This document shows, in pieces, positions 35,659-47,211 of a DNA stretch of 64,000 bases (its first letter is position 1; each line of letters starts with the position of its first letter). Source of the DNA: Neospora caninum Liverpool. Taxonomy: Eukaryota; Apicomplexa; Conoidasida; Eucoccidiorida; Sarcocystidae. The notes beneath the pieces were generated by a model. The model saw only the letters and a list, made by a program, of their open reading frames with translations, ran no database searches and was not told where the DNA came from. Position numbers and translations under genes: made by a program. The stretch lies in assembly GCF_000208865.1 (NCBI RefSeq), contig NC_018398.1:1-64000 (forward strand). Direction: 5' to 3'.

Positions 35659-38219
35659 CTACGGCGCAACAAATCGCTTCATTTCGTCGTACAGGACAAG
35701 GACAATCGCGCCACCTACACCGCGAACAACGTTGCTGCCGCACCCCTTGTAGTACGCCGTTATCCCTTCCTCTCTCTGAAGCACAGATACGAGAAATCCA
35801 ATAGGAAACTACGTCTCCTGTCCCAGCGCGTTTCATGTTCCAGCGACACAGAGGCGCCTCCTGGGTCTGAACCCGACGCTGCGTCACACAGGAGACGGAA
35901 CGCCTCCCGTGTCGGTCGCTATCGGCTCTGGCCACAGGCTGGCCAATCCATAAAACCTATTAGTCGCAACTAACCACTGCCAGCTTAAAAACGTCGTCTT
36001 ATCGAGGGGTCGCCGCCCAGCAGCCGTGGCCCAAAAAGGGAACCACGCGGCGGGGGGTGCAATCTGAACAGGAATTCCCGTTGACTTACTACTATCCGGC
36101 TCGCACAGTTCCATGTATTCCGGTAGAGGGTATCGCTCCGGAGTGCTTGCATCATCATCCGGCGCCTGTGAAACCAAACATCGGCAAACAATGGGAAGTT
36201 CCCAGCAGCGTTCTCCAGACAATTCGGTGACCTAGGCACTGGCACCGGCCTCTCTGCAGCCCAGACACGCTAGATCGTTTCTTCCAGTAGGTCCGCTTCG
36301 TTTTCAGCCCCTTGGCGAAACACGTCGGTCCGTCGTCTCCAGGCTGTCTGCCCAATTGCACAGTTCTTGGACACACGCGCAGAACGTCCCGGGTCTTGTT
36401 TAATCACTGACAGTCCAGGAGTGATGCTGGCATACCTGACCGTGTCGAAAGGGTAGGCGATCACACCCGCAGCAGTTTCCACTCCTAGACCTATGGCGAA
36501 GTTCCGCATCACGGGGTGACTCGTTTTCTTATCCGAAGGCAAGACGGCCTTCGCCGTGTCGTAAAGGCCAAAGAAGGCGGCGCGATACACGATGATTCCA
36601 GCGACTGAAACGAGGAAGCCCCGATACAGGCCTGGAATACCAAACTGCGGCAAAGAGACACCATGCTGCGAAAGCGGAGTGTCGCGTCCTTGCCGGATAA
36701 CTCTGAGCTCCCCCACCCTTCGAGCTCAGCTGGCAAACAATGAACTTTTCAGAAAATGCCGTCAGCCGGACACCAGATGGAGAATACAAAATCGGGCGTG
36801 AATCAGGCCTTGCGTTGATGAGGATTCTCGTGCACGCGCTGGAATGACGCTACAGCGGTTCGATACACCCGGAGCGGATACCAGGTCGCCGTGTCGCGTA
36901 GAAATGGTGCGAGCACCCGTCCACCGCTGTCGCCATGAACATTGCAGCTTCGCCCTCTAGAGGCGGATTCAGATCAGCGCTACGCTTCCAGGGAACGCAC
37001 CACAACGGATCTGATGGCACCGCACACTTTGTCTTAAGCTCGCATCATTTGCAACTTGTCTTCACACGTTTGTCTACAGCCACCGAACCAGATACTGCGC
37101 GGGAGGCGCACGCCCCCATGTTTAACGGCAGACAGCGCTCTTGAACGCGACACACGGTACATCGCTCCCCTGGACAACTCGCGCCCCTGCAATCCTGCGA
37201 ACTCACACAAGAGCTGGCGGCACCGTCCATGTTCCGAGCCCGACCTCTTTGTAAATTTTCTGAATGCAGTCGTTCAGCCCCGTGAACTGCCGCTCCGCCT
37301 GCACTTTGCCCACGTCCGCTCCTAATCGCGTCCTTGCAAAGTCCAGAGGGTAGACGAAAGCCAGTGAAGTGGCGCCTGCAAAGCACACGAGCGCATTTCC
37401 AGTGTAGCGGCTCCTGTGGATCTCCGCAACTGTCCACGTTTGGGGCCTTCTCTTGCGCGCGGTCGACATTCACATTGGAGCGCTGTTCAGTAGATGCGAA
37501 CAAGCGCGGCACAAGGGGGGATCACGTCTCATGGAGCCCAAAAAGGCCATGCTGTCTCTTCTCTGTTGTTTCAGCACGTGCTGGGGCTCACTGTACGCAG
37601 AGGCTCATTGTCCCAAGCCGTCTGTGTCCCCAGCTTACCTGCCGCACCCCCCGCAGCGAGCATCTCTGCAAAGAATTTCCAGAAATCCTTCTTCGGATCA
37701 TGTCGGACAAAAAGCTTCTGGTACTTTTCCTTGCACGCGAAATTGAGTGCTTGCGTCGGGAAGTAGCGGACAACGTTCGCCCAGTTGCCTGAAGAGGCAT
37801 TGAACAAGACTCCAAAGGAACGTGGAGAGAGAACGCGACGTGTGTAGGCCAGATAGCACCGCCAGCGGGCTCCCGCGGCTTTCAAATGCGAAGAAAGAGC
37901 CTGCAGGCCTGCTGACATTCGAGGGTCGTCCGAGACGCAGCGTGATCTCACCTCGCCAGAAAGACAGGAAGCCCTGCTCTCGGTAAACCCGCACAAAGCA
38001 GTCTTTGAGTCCCTCGTACTTCCTTATCTGCCCCGCTTGATGGCCGATCTGAGTGCTTGCGTCTTGCAGCTGGAGCAGCAGCTTCACCCTCTCAATAGGG
38101 GCAACAACCGTCTTTGAAATCCCTCCAGCGACTCCGCCCATGAGAAAATCCTGGAGGAAGGACTTTGACTGAGCTCGGAAGTCCGCACTGGAAGAGGGAG
38201 CGGCGCTCGGAGCCGCCAT
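35659..38219 (-). CDS. Mitochondrial ADP/ATP carrier (adenine nucleotide translocator)
   Basis: Six phase-consistent exons on the minus strand: 38219-37952, 37788-37639, 37375-37245, 36644-36436, 36165-36090 and 35775-35659, giving 316 residues. The product exchanges cytosolic ADP for matrix ATP across the inner mitochondrial membrane. All three mitochondrial carrier repeats are present, each with a Pro-x-(Asp/Glu)-x-x-(Lys/Arg) signature (PIERVK, PLDFAR, PFDTVR). The ADP/ATP-carrier hallmark RRRMMM lies at about 253-258. Family features include [19 protein letters not shown] and the C-terminal VLVLYDE. The length fits the family plus a short N-terminal extension rich in Ala and Ser. Exon 3 ends at a weak donor (GAG|GTCGGG), chosen because it keeps frame and homology. 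The other donors are GTGAGA, GTAAGC, GTATGC and GTAAGT. The start is the only ATG preceding the conserved part. Confidence 0.95.
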
Positions 38220-39660
38220 GTTTCTGAAGAAAGCCGCGTTTTAACCCTCAGGTTTCGCGCATGCAAACCCGCGAGGATCCGCGCCCGGGCTACGCACCTC
38301 GACCTCGAAGCGCCTCGAGTTGCTGCTCCAGAGTCGCTCCTGCCGCGCCTGCCTCTCGCGGCGCGCTCGGGACAAAAGGAAGAAAAGGAAGAACAGTCGA
38401 GCTGTGCGCTGCTGTCAGTTACCGTGGCAGAAGCCCCGTGGCGACTCACGCCCCACAGACTGCGGTTTCGCTGACATACGCCAGCTTCCGCACGCCGTTC
38501 ACGCAGACTTTGTAGACACACGGCCTGCACACACGGAAAAACAGTTTCCAGTCATGCAGGACAGGGCGAAGCTTCAGCCCTGCCAAAGGTTGTGTGGCAG
38601 CCTCAATCCCCACGTTCGCCGCCGAGCACACGGAAGAAAACTGCCCAGCCGTCGGTTCACAGCCTACTGCAGTGAACGACTTCGAAGCGACTGCAAAGTG
38701 AATTCAGCGCTGTGGAGTGCGCACAGTTGGAATACGAAAGCCTACGTGAACGTGAACCCTGCGAGCGGCACGCGGCAGAGAGAGAGAGAGCCTTTGCGGG
38801 CCAAGAGAGCTTTGCTACTTTTCTCGAATCTCTGGCGTGCTTTTGTCGGCCTAGCTACGCAAGACAGGCTCCCATATGCCGCGCCTGTTTTGGACCTGTA
38901 TTCTCCTTCAGCACTTCGCCCCCAAAGAACGGCTTGGATTTTCGAAAACGTTTTGCGAAGATTTCTGACTGAAAACCATTCACCTCGATTCCGATGCTCC
39001 CCTGACTCTCGGTATCAAACATTTGTGCCGCAGCTGCTTCCAGTTGCACGGCGTGCGTCTTGCGGTCTTGTCTCGACGAGGACCGAGAGACTCCCTGCTT
39101 CATCCGCTGACTTGTCAAACGCGGAAGACATTCATTTTGGCCAGGTTTCCTTCTTTGCACTCCGCACTTTTGAGAGACCGACGTGGTTCCATTTCGCCGC
39201 AACTCTCGACTGAGTAGCAGACCGGTGTGCAGTCGGAACGCCGCACCCGGACATCGGCGTCGCAGCTTTTGGCTGTCCGCTCGGCGCTGGTCCGTAAGCG
39301 CAGAGCTGTCTTTACAGTTAGCATGCGTTCTGATAACCACATATATGTGATTTGCGTATTTTCTTCTGTTGGGTTCTCTGCGGCATTTTATCCAGTGTGT
39401 GCGATTGTGGGAGCGTCGCACACAGGCTTGGTAAAGGCTGATGACCCGAGAAAACTCGCAAACGCGAGGCTCCAAGTTCGGTCTTGCGTGTTGCCCCGTT
39501 CACCGCGAAAGGTCATTGCGATCTCCTTCCTCACTCTCTTCGTTTGGCGTGCTTCAGGGCGCGCCTCTTTTCTGTGGATTCCCCCATGCCACACACACAG
39601 CCTCGCCGAGCAGCACGTGAGACCTCGGCGCGTCAACCTGCCGCGCGTTTGTGGCCCGCG
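38220..39660. promoter_or_regulatory. Shared 5' region of the ADP/ATP carrier and the sulfurase
   Basis: These 1.4 kb separate two divergent genes and should contain both promoters and 5' leaders. A 297-codon plus ORF (38320-39213) crosses it, but its composition (many Arg, Cys and Ser) and lack of motifs suggest a chance frame in GC-rich DNA. An (AG) run lies at 38777-38790. Confidence 0.55.
38259..38265 (-). promoter_or_regulatory. TGCATGC-type motif near the carrier start
   Basis: The minus strand reads TGCATGC 40-46 bases upstream of the carrier ATG. This core is a known binding site of some apicomplexan AP2 factors and is over-represented upstream of genes in Toxoplasma. One 7-base match is weak evidence by itself. 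Confidence 0.3.
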
Positions 39661-42600
39661 ATGAAGCCGGAGAGTTCCGCCCCGCGTTCGACACAGCAGA
39701 TGGAGTGTCGACGCCGCACACTCGCGTTGCGCGTGGCACTGTTCTCTTTTTCTTTCTTCCTCGCCTCGCGACTCGTCGCAGCACCAGCTGAGGCCGCCGA
39801 CAGGTCCAAAGGACACGCTTCCGCTCCCACAAAGGGCTCTGAGACTGGTCCCGCCGCGTCGTCCGAGGCTTTCCGCGCGCTCAGCGCACCAGATGCTGCT
39901 CTCGTGCGCGAGCTCGCCGGCGCTGGAGGACCGACAGACGATCTCCCCCTGGTCGTGCCCACCGACGCACAGGCACTGGCTGAAGCAGCAGCTGCGCGAA
40001 GGCACACTGAAGGATGCAGCGAGACCGAAGAGCGAACCGGAGAAAGCAACCCGGTTCCTGAGGGAGAAGCACGCACGGGAGGCAACGACCAGCAGCCGCC
40101 CGCGGATGGGGCTGCATCGCAGTGCACCCGGGTAGGTTCTGGAGCGACGTCGCAAAGAGCATCTTCCATGCGCTACCAGACGGCATTGGCGGCGACGCAG
40201 CTCTTCTCGTCGCTCGAGGGAGCGCGGTCCGACGCTGGCTCCCGGGAACCTTTGCAGCGAGCGGGGACGAAGTCTGCCGCTCGCGCAGCCGCGGAGGATG
40301 CATGCGCAGAGGCTTCACACCCCAGACACTCGTGTCCTCTGTGGGGGGGAAGTTACGACGAGAGGCGCTCGCGGTTTCTGCTGCGCTATGGCGATCTCTA
40401 CAACCAGGAAATCGAGGAGATCAAGGAGCGAGAGCTCGAGAGGTTCAAGGGCCAGGTGTACATGGACTACGCCGGTAGGCAGGCGTTTTTCGAGCACGCG
40501 TGGCCGGCCGACCCGCAGTGCGATACCTCAATGCGTGACTCGAGGTCCACAGGCGGAAGACGCAGTGGGATGTGGAACAGCCAGAGTCGCTTTCTGATCC
40601 TCCACCCGCAGAGCCAACCGGAAAAAATGTCGCCGATCTTCCATCGTGCTTGCCAGCCCTCCTTCGTAGCGCTTCGAACCTGCGTCTCGCCTCTCTGGAG
40701 AGCAGCCACATGTCGCCTTTTCTGTGGTCTTCTGCGCAGGCAGTGGAGTCTATCAACGCCAGCAACTGCGTGAGGTCTTGGACGACTTTTCCCGCAATGC
40801 ATACGGCAACACACATTCGCGAAATCCTTCTGCTAAACGGACAGGTTCGAATCAAAGTCTCCTGGGGAGTGCCTGAGTGTGCGACCGCCGCAAGACGCCG
40901 GGAGGCTCCGCGGTTCTCGCTCAGGCGAGTCAACACTCTGAGGAGTCCTCTCGGCGCTCTGCGGTGTTCACGTGCAGATCGTCGCCGCCAACTGCCGTCA
41001 GCTGTGCGCAGTGCCTGCTGTCGCGTGACGCTGAGGAAACTTCTCTCCTCTGGGGGACACGGCGACACTGACGCACCGCGACGTGTAGACTGGAGGGCGT
41101 AAACACGGGAGTGTGTACGAAAACCAGGAAGGAGACGACCAAAAAGTGAATGTCGTGACGCTCAAGAGAGCGCGCAAGGCTCGCTTGGGTCCGCGTGAAA
41201 CCCGCGTGAACCGACGATCCGGCCGTGATGTCTTTCGCGTCGAGTCTTTAGGCAACCATGCGGCTTTTTTTTCGCTGAGACTTGTGAAGAGTCCAACGTC
41301 ACTGGGTTTTGCAGACGACAGACTGAAGGAAGCCCGTTCGGTGATTTCGCGCTTTTTCGACGCCCCCGAGAACGAGTATGCAGTGATTTTCACCAGCGGT
41401 AAGGAAAACCGCCCACGCACATCCTATTTTTCGGACTGCGGGCGCAAACGACAGGAGGGTGACTGGCATTTTCTCCGAGGGGAACGCCTCCCCGCCCCGA
41501 CGTGCCGCGCGCTCGGGAGCGTCGACACTCGTGCAGAGCCTCGTACCGAGGCTCTACCCGAGGAAGACGGAACCGGACGGGCTGTTTGGGGAGTGCTTTC
41601 GACACCGTCTTGGACCGCGGGAAGCGCGTCGCCCGCTCTGTTGTTTTTTCAGGGGCGACGGCCGCGCTGAAACTGGTTGGAGAGTCTTTCCCCTTCGCTG
41701 CAAGACTCTCCTCTTTCTACTACCTGCGAGTCAACCACAACTCGGTTCTAGGAATCAGGTTCGTGCCTCCTGGGCCACAGAGAAGCAGCCGCCTTTGCGT
41801 GTCGCGGCCGTTGCTTCTTCCGGTCTTGTCGATGGCCGAGACGGATCCACGAAGAAAGAGGGCGTTGTCGAAGCCGCGGGGAGTTCAGAGCTGGTCTGCA
41901 GCAGCTGCGTCTGAAGGCGCGTGACTTGTGGCGAGGGCGTGATGTGGGCGTGCGCCGATCTGCAGGGAGTACGCTTATGCGAAGAACGCCAAGAGTGTGC
42001 GGGCCCTCTCTCCTCGAGAGGTGGAGCGAATTCTCACGGAACGCGAACAGAGAGACGCACCTTCCGACGACAATGACGCAAGCCGCCCCAGCTGCCTCTT
42101 TGCGTTCCCAGCCAAAGACAACTGGAACGGGCGTTTCTTTCCACAAGACTGGATCACGCGGGTGAAAAAGTAAGCCTGAGCAGAAACGCCGCCAGAATCC
42201 CCGAACGGTTTCAGCCGTGTGAGGCTGAAACCGCCCACGCAAAAACCCGCGTGCCTTCCCACGAAACGCCAGCGGTGCACACGGCTTCGATGTGGAGCAC
42301 GAGTCGCTCGTGGGTTGTTCTCTCTCCGCCGCCGACTGTGTGCCGAGATCGCCGCTGGCCGTGCGAAACTCGGTCTCGGCTTCTGGATGGAGCGCTCGAG
42401 TGTGATTCGTCCAAATCCGGCGCTTCCCCTTCACGTCCCCGCGATGGGCCGCGCGTTTGCGGTCTCCCCGTCGAGGCTCTGTTCGTTTCACTGCGGCGTG
42501 GCGCAAGCGAGAGCGCGCGCGTTTCCTCTGTGGCTAACCGTGCAGGCTGGGTCTGAGCAATGACAACTGTCGCTGGTTTGTCTTGCTCGACGCCGCGGCC

Positions 42601-44829
42601 TACGCTCCGACGTCGCCTCTCTCGCTGGCCCGCCACCCCGCTGACTTCGTCGCCTTTTCGTTTTACAAGATGTTCGGCTACCCCACCGGACTCGGCGCCT
42701 TGCTCGCGCGTTCCGAGGATGCCACCAAGCTGCAACGCGTAAGCCGCGCTGGCTCCGATCCTCCGGGTTCTTGCGCCTCGGCTTTCGGCCGCCGATAGCT
42801 GCGGCGATTCGCGCCGAAGAGACGGACACCTCTCTGCGCGCGTTTTCGGTTTGCTTTCTTCTGTGCGACAGCTCTACTGGGGCGGCGGAAGCGTGGCGGC
42901 CAGTGTCTGCGATAGTCGCTGGTGTGCGCGGAAGACGAATTTCGCTCTCCGCTTCGAGGACGGGACGCTCCCCTTCCTCGCCATCGTCGCGTCCCTGTAC
43001 GGCTTTCGCGCTCTAGAGGTAAGCAACGGCAGAAGCAGGCGGGTTCCCCGTGCACGCGAAAGCAGGGCATTGTCGAGCGCGAGAAAGCGAGACGCGCTGC
43101 CGCCGATATGTGTAGGCACTCGCCGTTTCGGGTGCCCACACGGGAAGCGCTCAACCGCGGCAGCTGCTCGGCCAGGCCACCCGGCGGCGTTTCTGGGTCT
43201 GGCGCCTGTGTGGCTGCACTGCGGATGCAGTTTAGGAAAGAGGACCGCGGACCACGATTTGTCCGTGCGTCGCAGGCGATCGGCATGGAGAAGATTCACC
43301 ACCATGTGGCGGCGCTGACGACCCACCTGTTTGAAAGGTTGCAGCTTCTCCGCCACTCCAATGGAGCTCCTGCAGTGTTGGTCTACTGGAGCGAACCCAG
43401 TCCTCCGACCGGTAGGCAGCCCAGAGAGCGCGAGGGCGCTCTGCCGCAAGCGAGCGGAAAAGTTTCGACACCAAGCCAGACGTCAGCTGTGCACCTGGCG
43501 ATCTATCAGATTTACAGGATCAACAACGGCAAGCTCGGGGCGCGATCCCACCACGGGCCCCAATGCGCAGAGCGTCGTTCGCGTCCTGTTTTTGGTGGCC
43601 ACCATCTCCAGTGCTCACCGCCCCAGAGGTGAACGAATCCCGGCGCGCGCTACAAATCTCCGGGTCGCGTGACGCAGTTTTACCTTCCCGTGGACGCGTC
43701 GTGTTTCTTGCTTCAATCTGTGGCATGCAGGAGGAATCGTTAGCTTCAATCTGCTCCGCCCGGATGGTAGCTTTGTCCCTTTCCCGCAGGCAAGCTTCCG
43801 TTCCCTCCCCAGGTTTTCGCCCTAGAGAGTCTGTGCAGCTTGTCGGCGTTGTGCATTCTCGCAAGACCGTCGTTTTACGACCGTGCCGCACACCTGGCCG
43901 CGTGCACATAAATGGAAACCGAGCAACCACCAGCCGCACATGTCTCGCATGTGGATCCAACGCGGTCCAGTGTCTAACTGGCGCAGGATGACACTTTCGC
44001 CTAGAGAAACGTCCTTGACGGCCACTGCGCCAAGCGTCCAGGGTCCAAGTGTTGTCGGAGCCCCAGCGCGCTTTTAGATTTTCCCAGTTTCTGTGCGAGG
44101 CGACGTTTCGGGTTTTCACAGTCTCAACAAGCTTTCGTCCGTGCTTTTTCTGGCGCAGGTTGAAGCCGACGCGTCAGAGGCTCTGATCCACCTCCGAACT
44201 GGCTGCTTCTGCAACCCTGGAGGCTGCCAGGCAAGCGAGAACAACCTGTCAAAATCCACGATCTTTGTCTGTTTTGGACAGGCGAGCCCCGTGTGTTTTC
44301 CGAGGGAACCTCCCATTTGCAGCTGGTTCCCTGGGTTCCGTAGAGTTCTTTGTGGCAGTGGACTGAACCTCACGAGAGCCGGCATCTGGAGACTAGCCTG
44401 GCGAAGCAGTGTCACCCCTACACGTGTTCGCTCTGGAGAAACCAGTACCAGAACGTCGTTCGTCGCGCAGAGCCTGAGGAACGCGCCCAAGTCAGCGCTG
44501 GGCGTCGTGTCGCATGCGGCACCGTAGCCTCTGGTATTTGGAGAGTCGCTTGATCGCCTGTATGCCGTTTGCAGGACTTCCTCGGACTATCCGCCGAGGA
44601 CATCATTCGAAATAGTCAGAAGCGACAAAGCTGCTCCGACCCTTCCGGCGCGACTCTCTCAGTGGCCTCAGCAGTGCCGAGCCTCGTGACGGGTTTGGGC
44701 GGGGGGAGCCTCGGAGGCGGGGTGTATCGAAAGCCTGCTGGTTCAGTCCGCGTGTCCATGGGCTACTTGTCGACATTCAGCGACGTCGATGCTCTCGTGG
44801 CGTTCATCAGTGAAACCTACCTTTGGTGA
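39661..44829 (+). CDS. Molybdenum cofactor sulfurase-type PLP enzyme with signal peptide
   Basis: Twelve phase-consistent exons: 39661-40474, 40740-40844, 41315-41398, 41653-41758, 41966-42169, 42546-42738, 42872-43018, 43276-43411, 43518-43628, 43731-43789, 44159-44230 and 44575-44829 (761 residues). The family transfers sulfur from cysteine to the molybdenum cofactor of xanthine dehydrogenase or aldehyde oxidase. Matches include RYGDLYNQEIEEIK and VYMDYAG; NAYGNTHSRNPSAKR; VIFTSGATAALKLV; the PLP lysine in FYKMFGYPTGLG (about 479); WGGGSVAAS and RFEDGT; LRTGCFCNPGGCQ with the persulfide cysteine (about 671); and GSVRVSMGYLST. The N-terminus has about 240 extra residues, starting with a hydrophobic signal-peptide-like segment at about 20-37. 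An alternative Met at 39700 would place it right at the start. The C-terminal MOSC domain of animal enzymes is not seen. Exons 10 and 11 end at GC donors. The last exon could instead splice onward (TTTG|GTGAGG), so the C-terminus is open. Confidence 0.85.
43790..44158 (+). other. GC-AG intron 10 of the sulfurase gene
   Basis: The upstream exon ends CAG and the intron starts GCAAGC. The acceptor is TGGCGCAG before GTTGAA. Phase 0 and the family alignment (PFPQ followed by VEADAS) both require this boundary. No GT donor in the right phase lies nearby. Confidence 0.7.
44231..44574 (+). other. GC-AG intron 11 of the sulfurase gene
   Basis: The exon ends after GGCQ with CAG|GCAAGC, the same nonamer as in the preceding intron. 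The acceptor is TTTGCAG before GACTTC. The nearest GT is in the wrong phase, and the family alignment places the exon end at this Gln. Confidence 0.7.
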
Positions 44830-47211
44830 GGCTCAGCGTGAATCGGATGAAGCGGCGCCGCCTGTGAAGCGCCGTCCATCGGCCCTCGGCGCCAGTCGCA
44901 CCAGGCGACACCAGAGCGCGCTCAGGCACTTGCGACGGCGCAAGGCACTGCATGTGGGTTTGTGGAAAAACCTGCTTTCAGCAGTGCGTGAAGGCGACAC
45001 TGCTTCTGAGTGAGCTGTCAGGAAGCGGCGCCAATTCGCGCCCCGCGGTTCGTCTGTTCGCCGACGTTCCCAGGGGCCGCCCGCCGTCAGGATTTTGCGG
45101 TCTCCGGATGGCGGGAAGGCCGCTCCGGCCGGGCGAGCTCCGCACGGGTGCTCAGACCCGCGCATGCGCCCATACGTTTTCTGCGCATGCGGTGACCAAA
45201 ACGGGAAGAAGGCGTCCGAGGAGCGATCTGCAGAGTGCGTCGCTGGGAGCGCCTCTGGCAAACCCGCGGCTGGCCGACTTCCAGTTCCCCCCTGGAAGCA
45301 GAGAGAGAAAGGCGCTGCAGGTTCTGGGGGCTCAGGATCTTCCACCACAGCGGGAAGCCCCTGCCTTTTGAGAGTTTGCTTTCGTACGGAAAGCGGTGCG
45401 GAGTCGTAAAGGACTACTACTGGTACGGCGCCTTTGCGTTTTCAGTTTGTGTGTCGTGAACAACGGCTGAGCCGCACCTTTTTTGTTTCCGCCCTCGGCG
45501 GTCCCTGCGCTGGCTTCGCAAGACAAACAAGGGGAATCTGTGCACACGTAGACAAGCTGCGACGAGAGAGTCGTTCGAACTCCGACGCTGCAATGGCGAG
45601 CATGAAGCCTACACGCGCGCCTGTCGTCATGCGCCTTCTCTGTGCCGGGATGCAGCATGTGAACGATGGGAACGAGCAGAGGATGAGTCGCGTGCTGTCC
45701 CTACGGCGACATCGTGTGTGTGTCGACTCTGAAAAAGCAGAAGAGAAACGGGTGGGGCCGCAACAGGCAAACACTTTGGTCGCCTTTGCAGTCGAGTGTT
45801 CCACGGAGTTCCACGGCTTTTTTTGGAAAAGTGGGCGCAAGCACGCGGCACGCGCGCCTCTCCAAGCAGGCTGTGTCCACCCTTGCGGACAGCCGCATCC
45901 GAGTGCCTTCTCGGATACAAGGTGAGACGCTGTTCATGCTTCTGATAGAACACACGCTGCCTGAACGAAACATTTGGCCCTCATCCACTGACAACTGTGA
46001 TTCCGGCGGGATACCCAGAGAGAGAGCCTGCAACGGCGATCGACCGCTCGCTGTTGCGTTAGGCCTTGCACGTTACGCGGTGAGCTCTGCAGTCCCCTTG
46101 GCACCACGCCCGTTTGGCTTCCTGCCAGAATGACGCTCCAGTGTACGCGGGGGTTTCAACCTTCACTGCAGTGTTTGTTTCTGTCACCCGACACTTTCGA
46201 CGGCGGTCCCCGTACGTCGCAGATATCCCCGATCCACAGAACCCGCCCGCGCAGACGGGCTGAAAAAAGGGGCGGTGGTTTTTCCACAGTCGCCCGCTCG
46301 CTCTCGCCCTTTGCCAGGCGATTTTGCCTCTCTGAAGCAGTCACGCAGCCACCACTCGCAGCAAGACGCTCACAGACACGGCGGCGAGAGTTCTTTGCAC
46401 CCACGAGGTTTCTTGGGGCCGTTGCTCCTGGTTGAAGACAGCGTCGGGAAACCGATTCACTGACTCGCGTGCGCCTAACCACGTTTACGAGGTGAATGCG
46501 AAACCTGCGTCACTTGCCCAGCCTTTGGAAATTCCCACACGCACGCGTCTGCCAAAAAACCGTGGAGTTTGCGCATTTTCCCTGGCGAGATGCCGCCGCG
46601 TCTTTTTCGCTTGCTTCGCTGCCTGGGGCTCTTGGTGCCGAGCAACGAGAGGAACGCCGCAGAACACTTTCTAAGGTGTTCAGCGAAACGCATCAAGAAG
46701 CCGGCTCACGAAGTGCGCGCACAGTCACGTTTCCGCCATCGTGGGAGCGGGCTTCTCGTCTTCCCATGCCTCGGCCAGGTCAATGTACCCCGGTCGCACG
46801 CCGGCGACGCCGACGCGATTCCGAAAGGGTGCGTACCAGCGGTGTGTGTTCCAGTCTACGGGGCTGCACATTTCACATTGCAAAGCAGCGGACACTTGAG
46901 CTTTTTTCACGCACGAGCTTCCAGACCGCTCCGGGGGATGCGGGGGCTGACACGACGCGATCTGAGGTGCTGACCGTGGCCGACTCGTGCGCCGGGGAGG
47001 TTGCAGCTCGTGCAGAACGCAGCGAGACTCTGGCTCTCTGCGGAACCCGAGACCCTAAAACGAAGAGACCAAACTGCGCTAAATCGTTTCACAGCTTTGG
47101 AGGTCCGAGATCGGCCTCCGTTTCCATCGTCGGTCTCCGGCCCGCAGACGTGACACATGGGAGTGTCTGGGCCTAGCCAGCTTCTAACTGGCTTTCGGCA
47201 CGACACGTGAC
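44830..47211. other. No clear gene; possible 3' exons of the sulfurase
   Basis: If the donor at the end of the sulfurase's last exon is used, further exons would lie here. Plus frames at 44952-45371 and 45235-45459 are open and rich in Pro, Gly and charged residues, but I could not recognise a MOSC domain. The minus frame at 46725-46910 is also unassigned. The 3' ends of two convergent genes probably account for most of this stretch. Confidence 0.4.

Noticed and set aside
38320..39213. 297-codon plus ORF between the carrier and the sulfurase
   Set aside because: No motif, odd composition, and it overlaps the shared 5' region and the start of the carrier gene's leader.
45560..45590. tRNA T-arm-like GTTCGAA near 45571
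   Set aside because: The flanking stem does not pair well and no anticodon or acceptor stem could be found.
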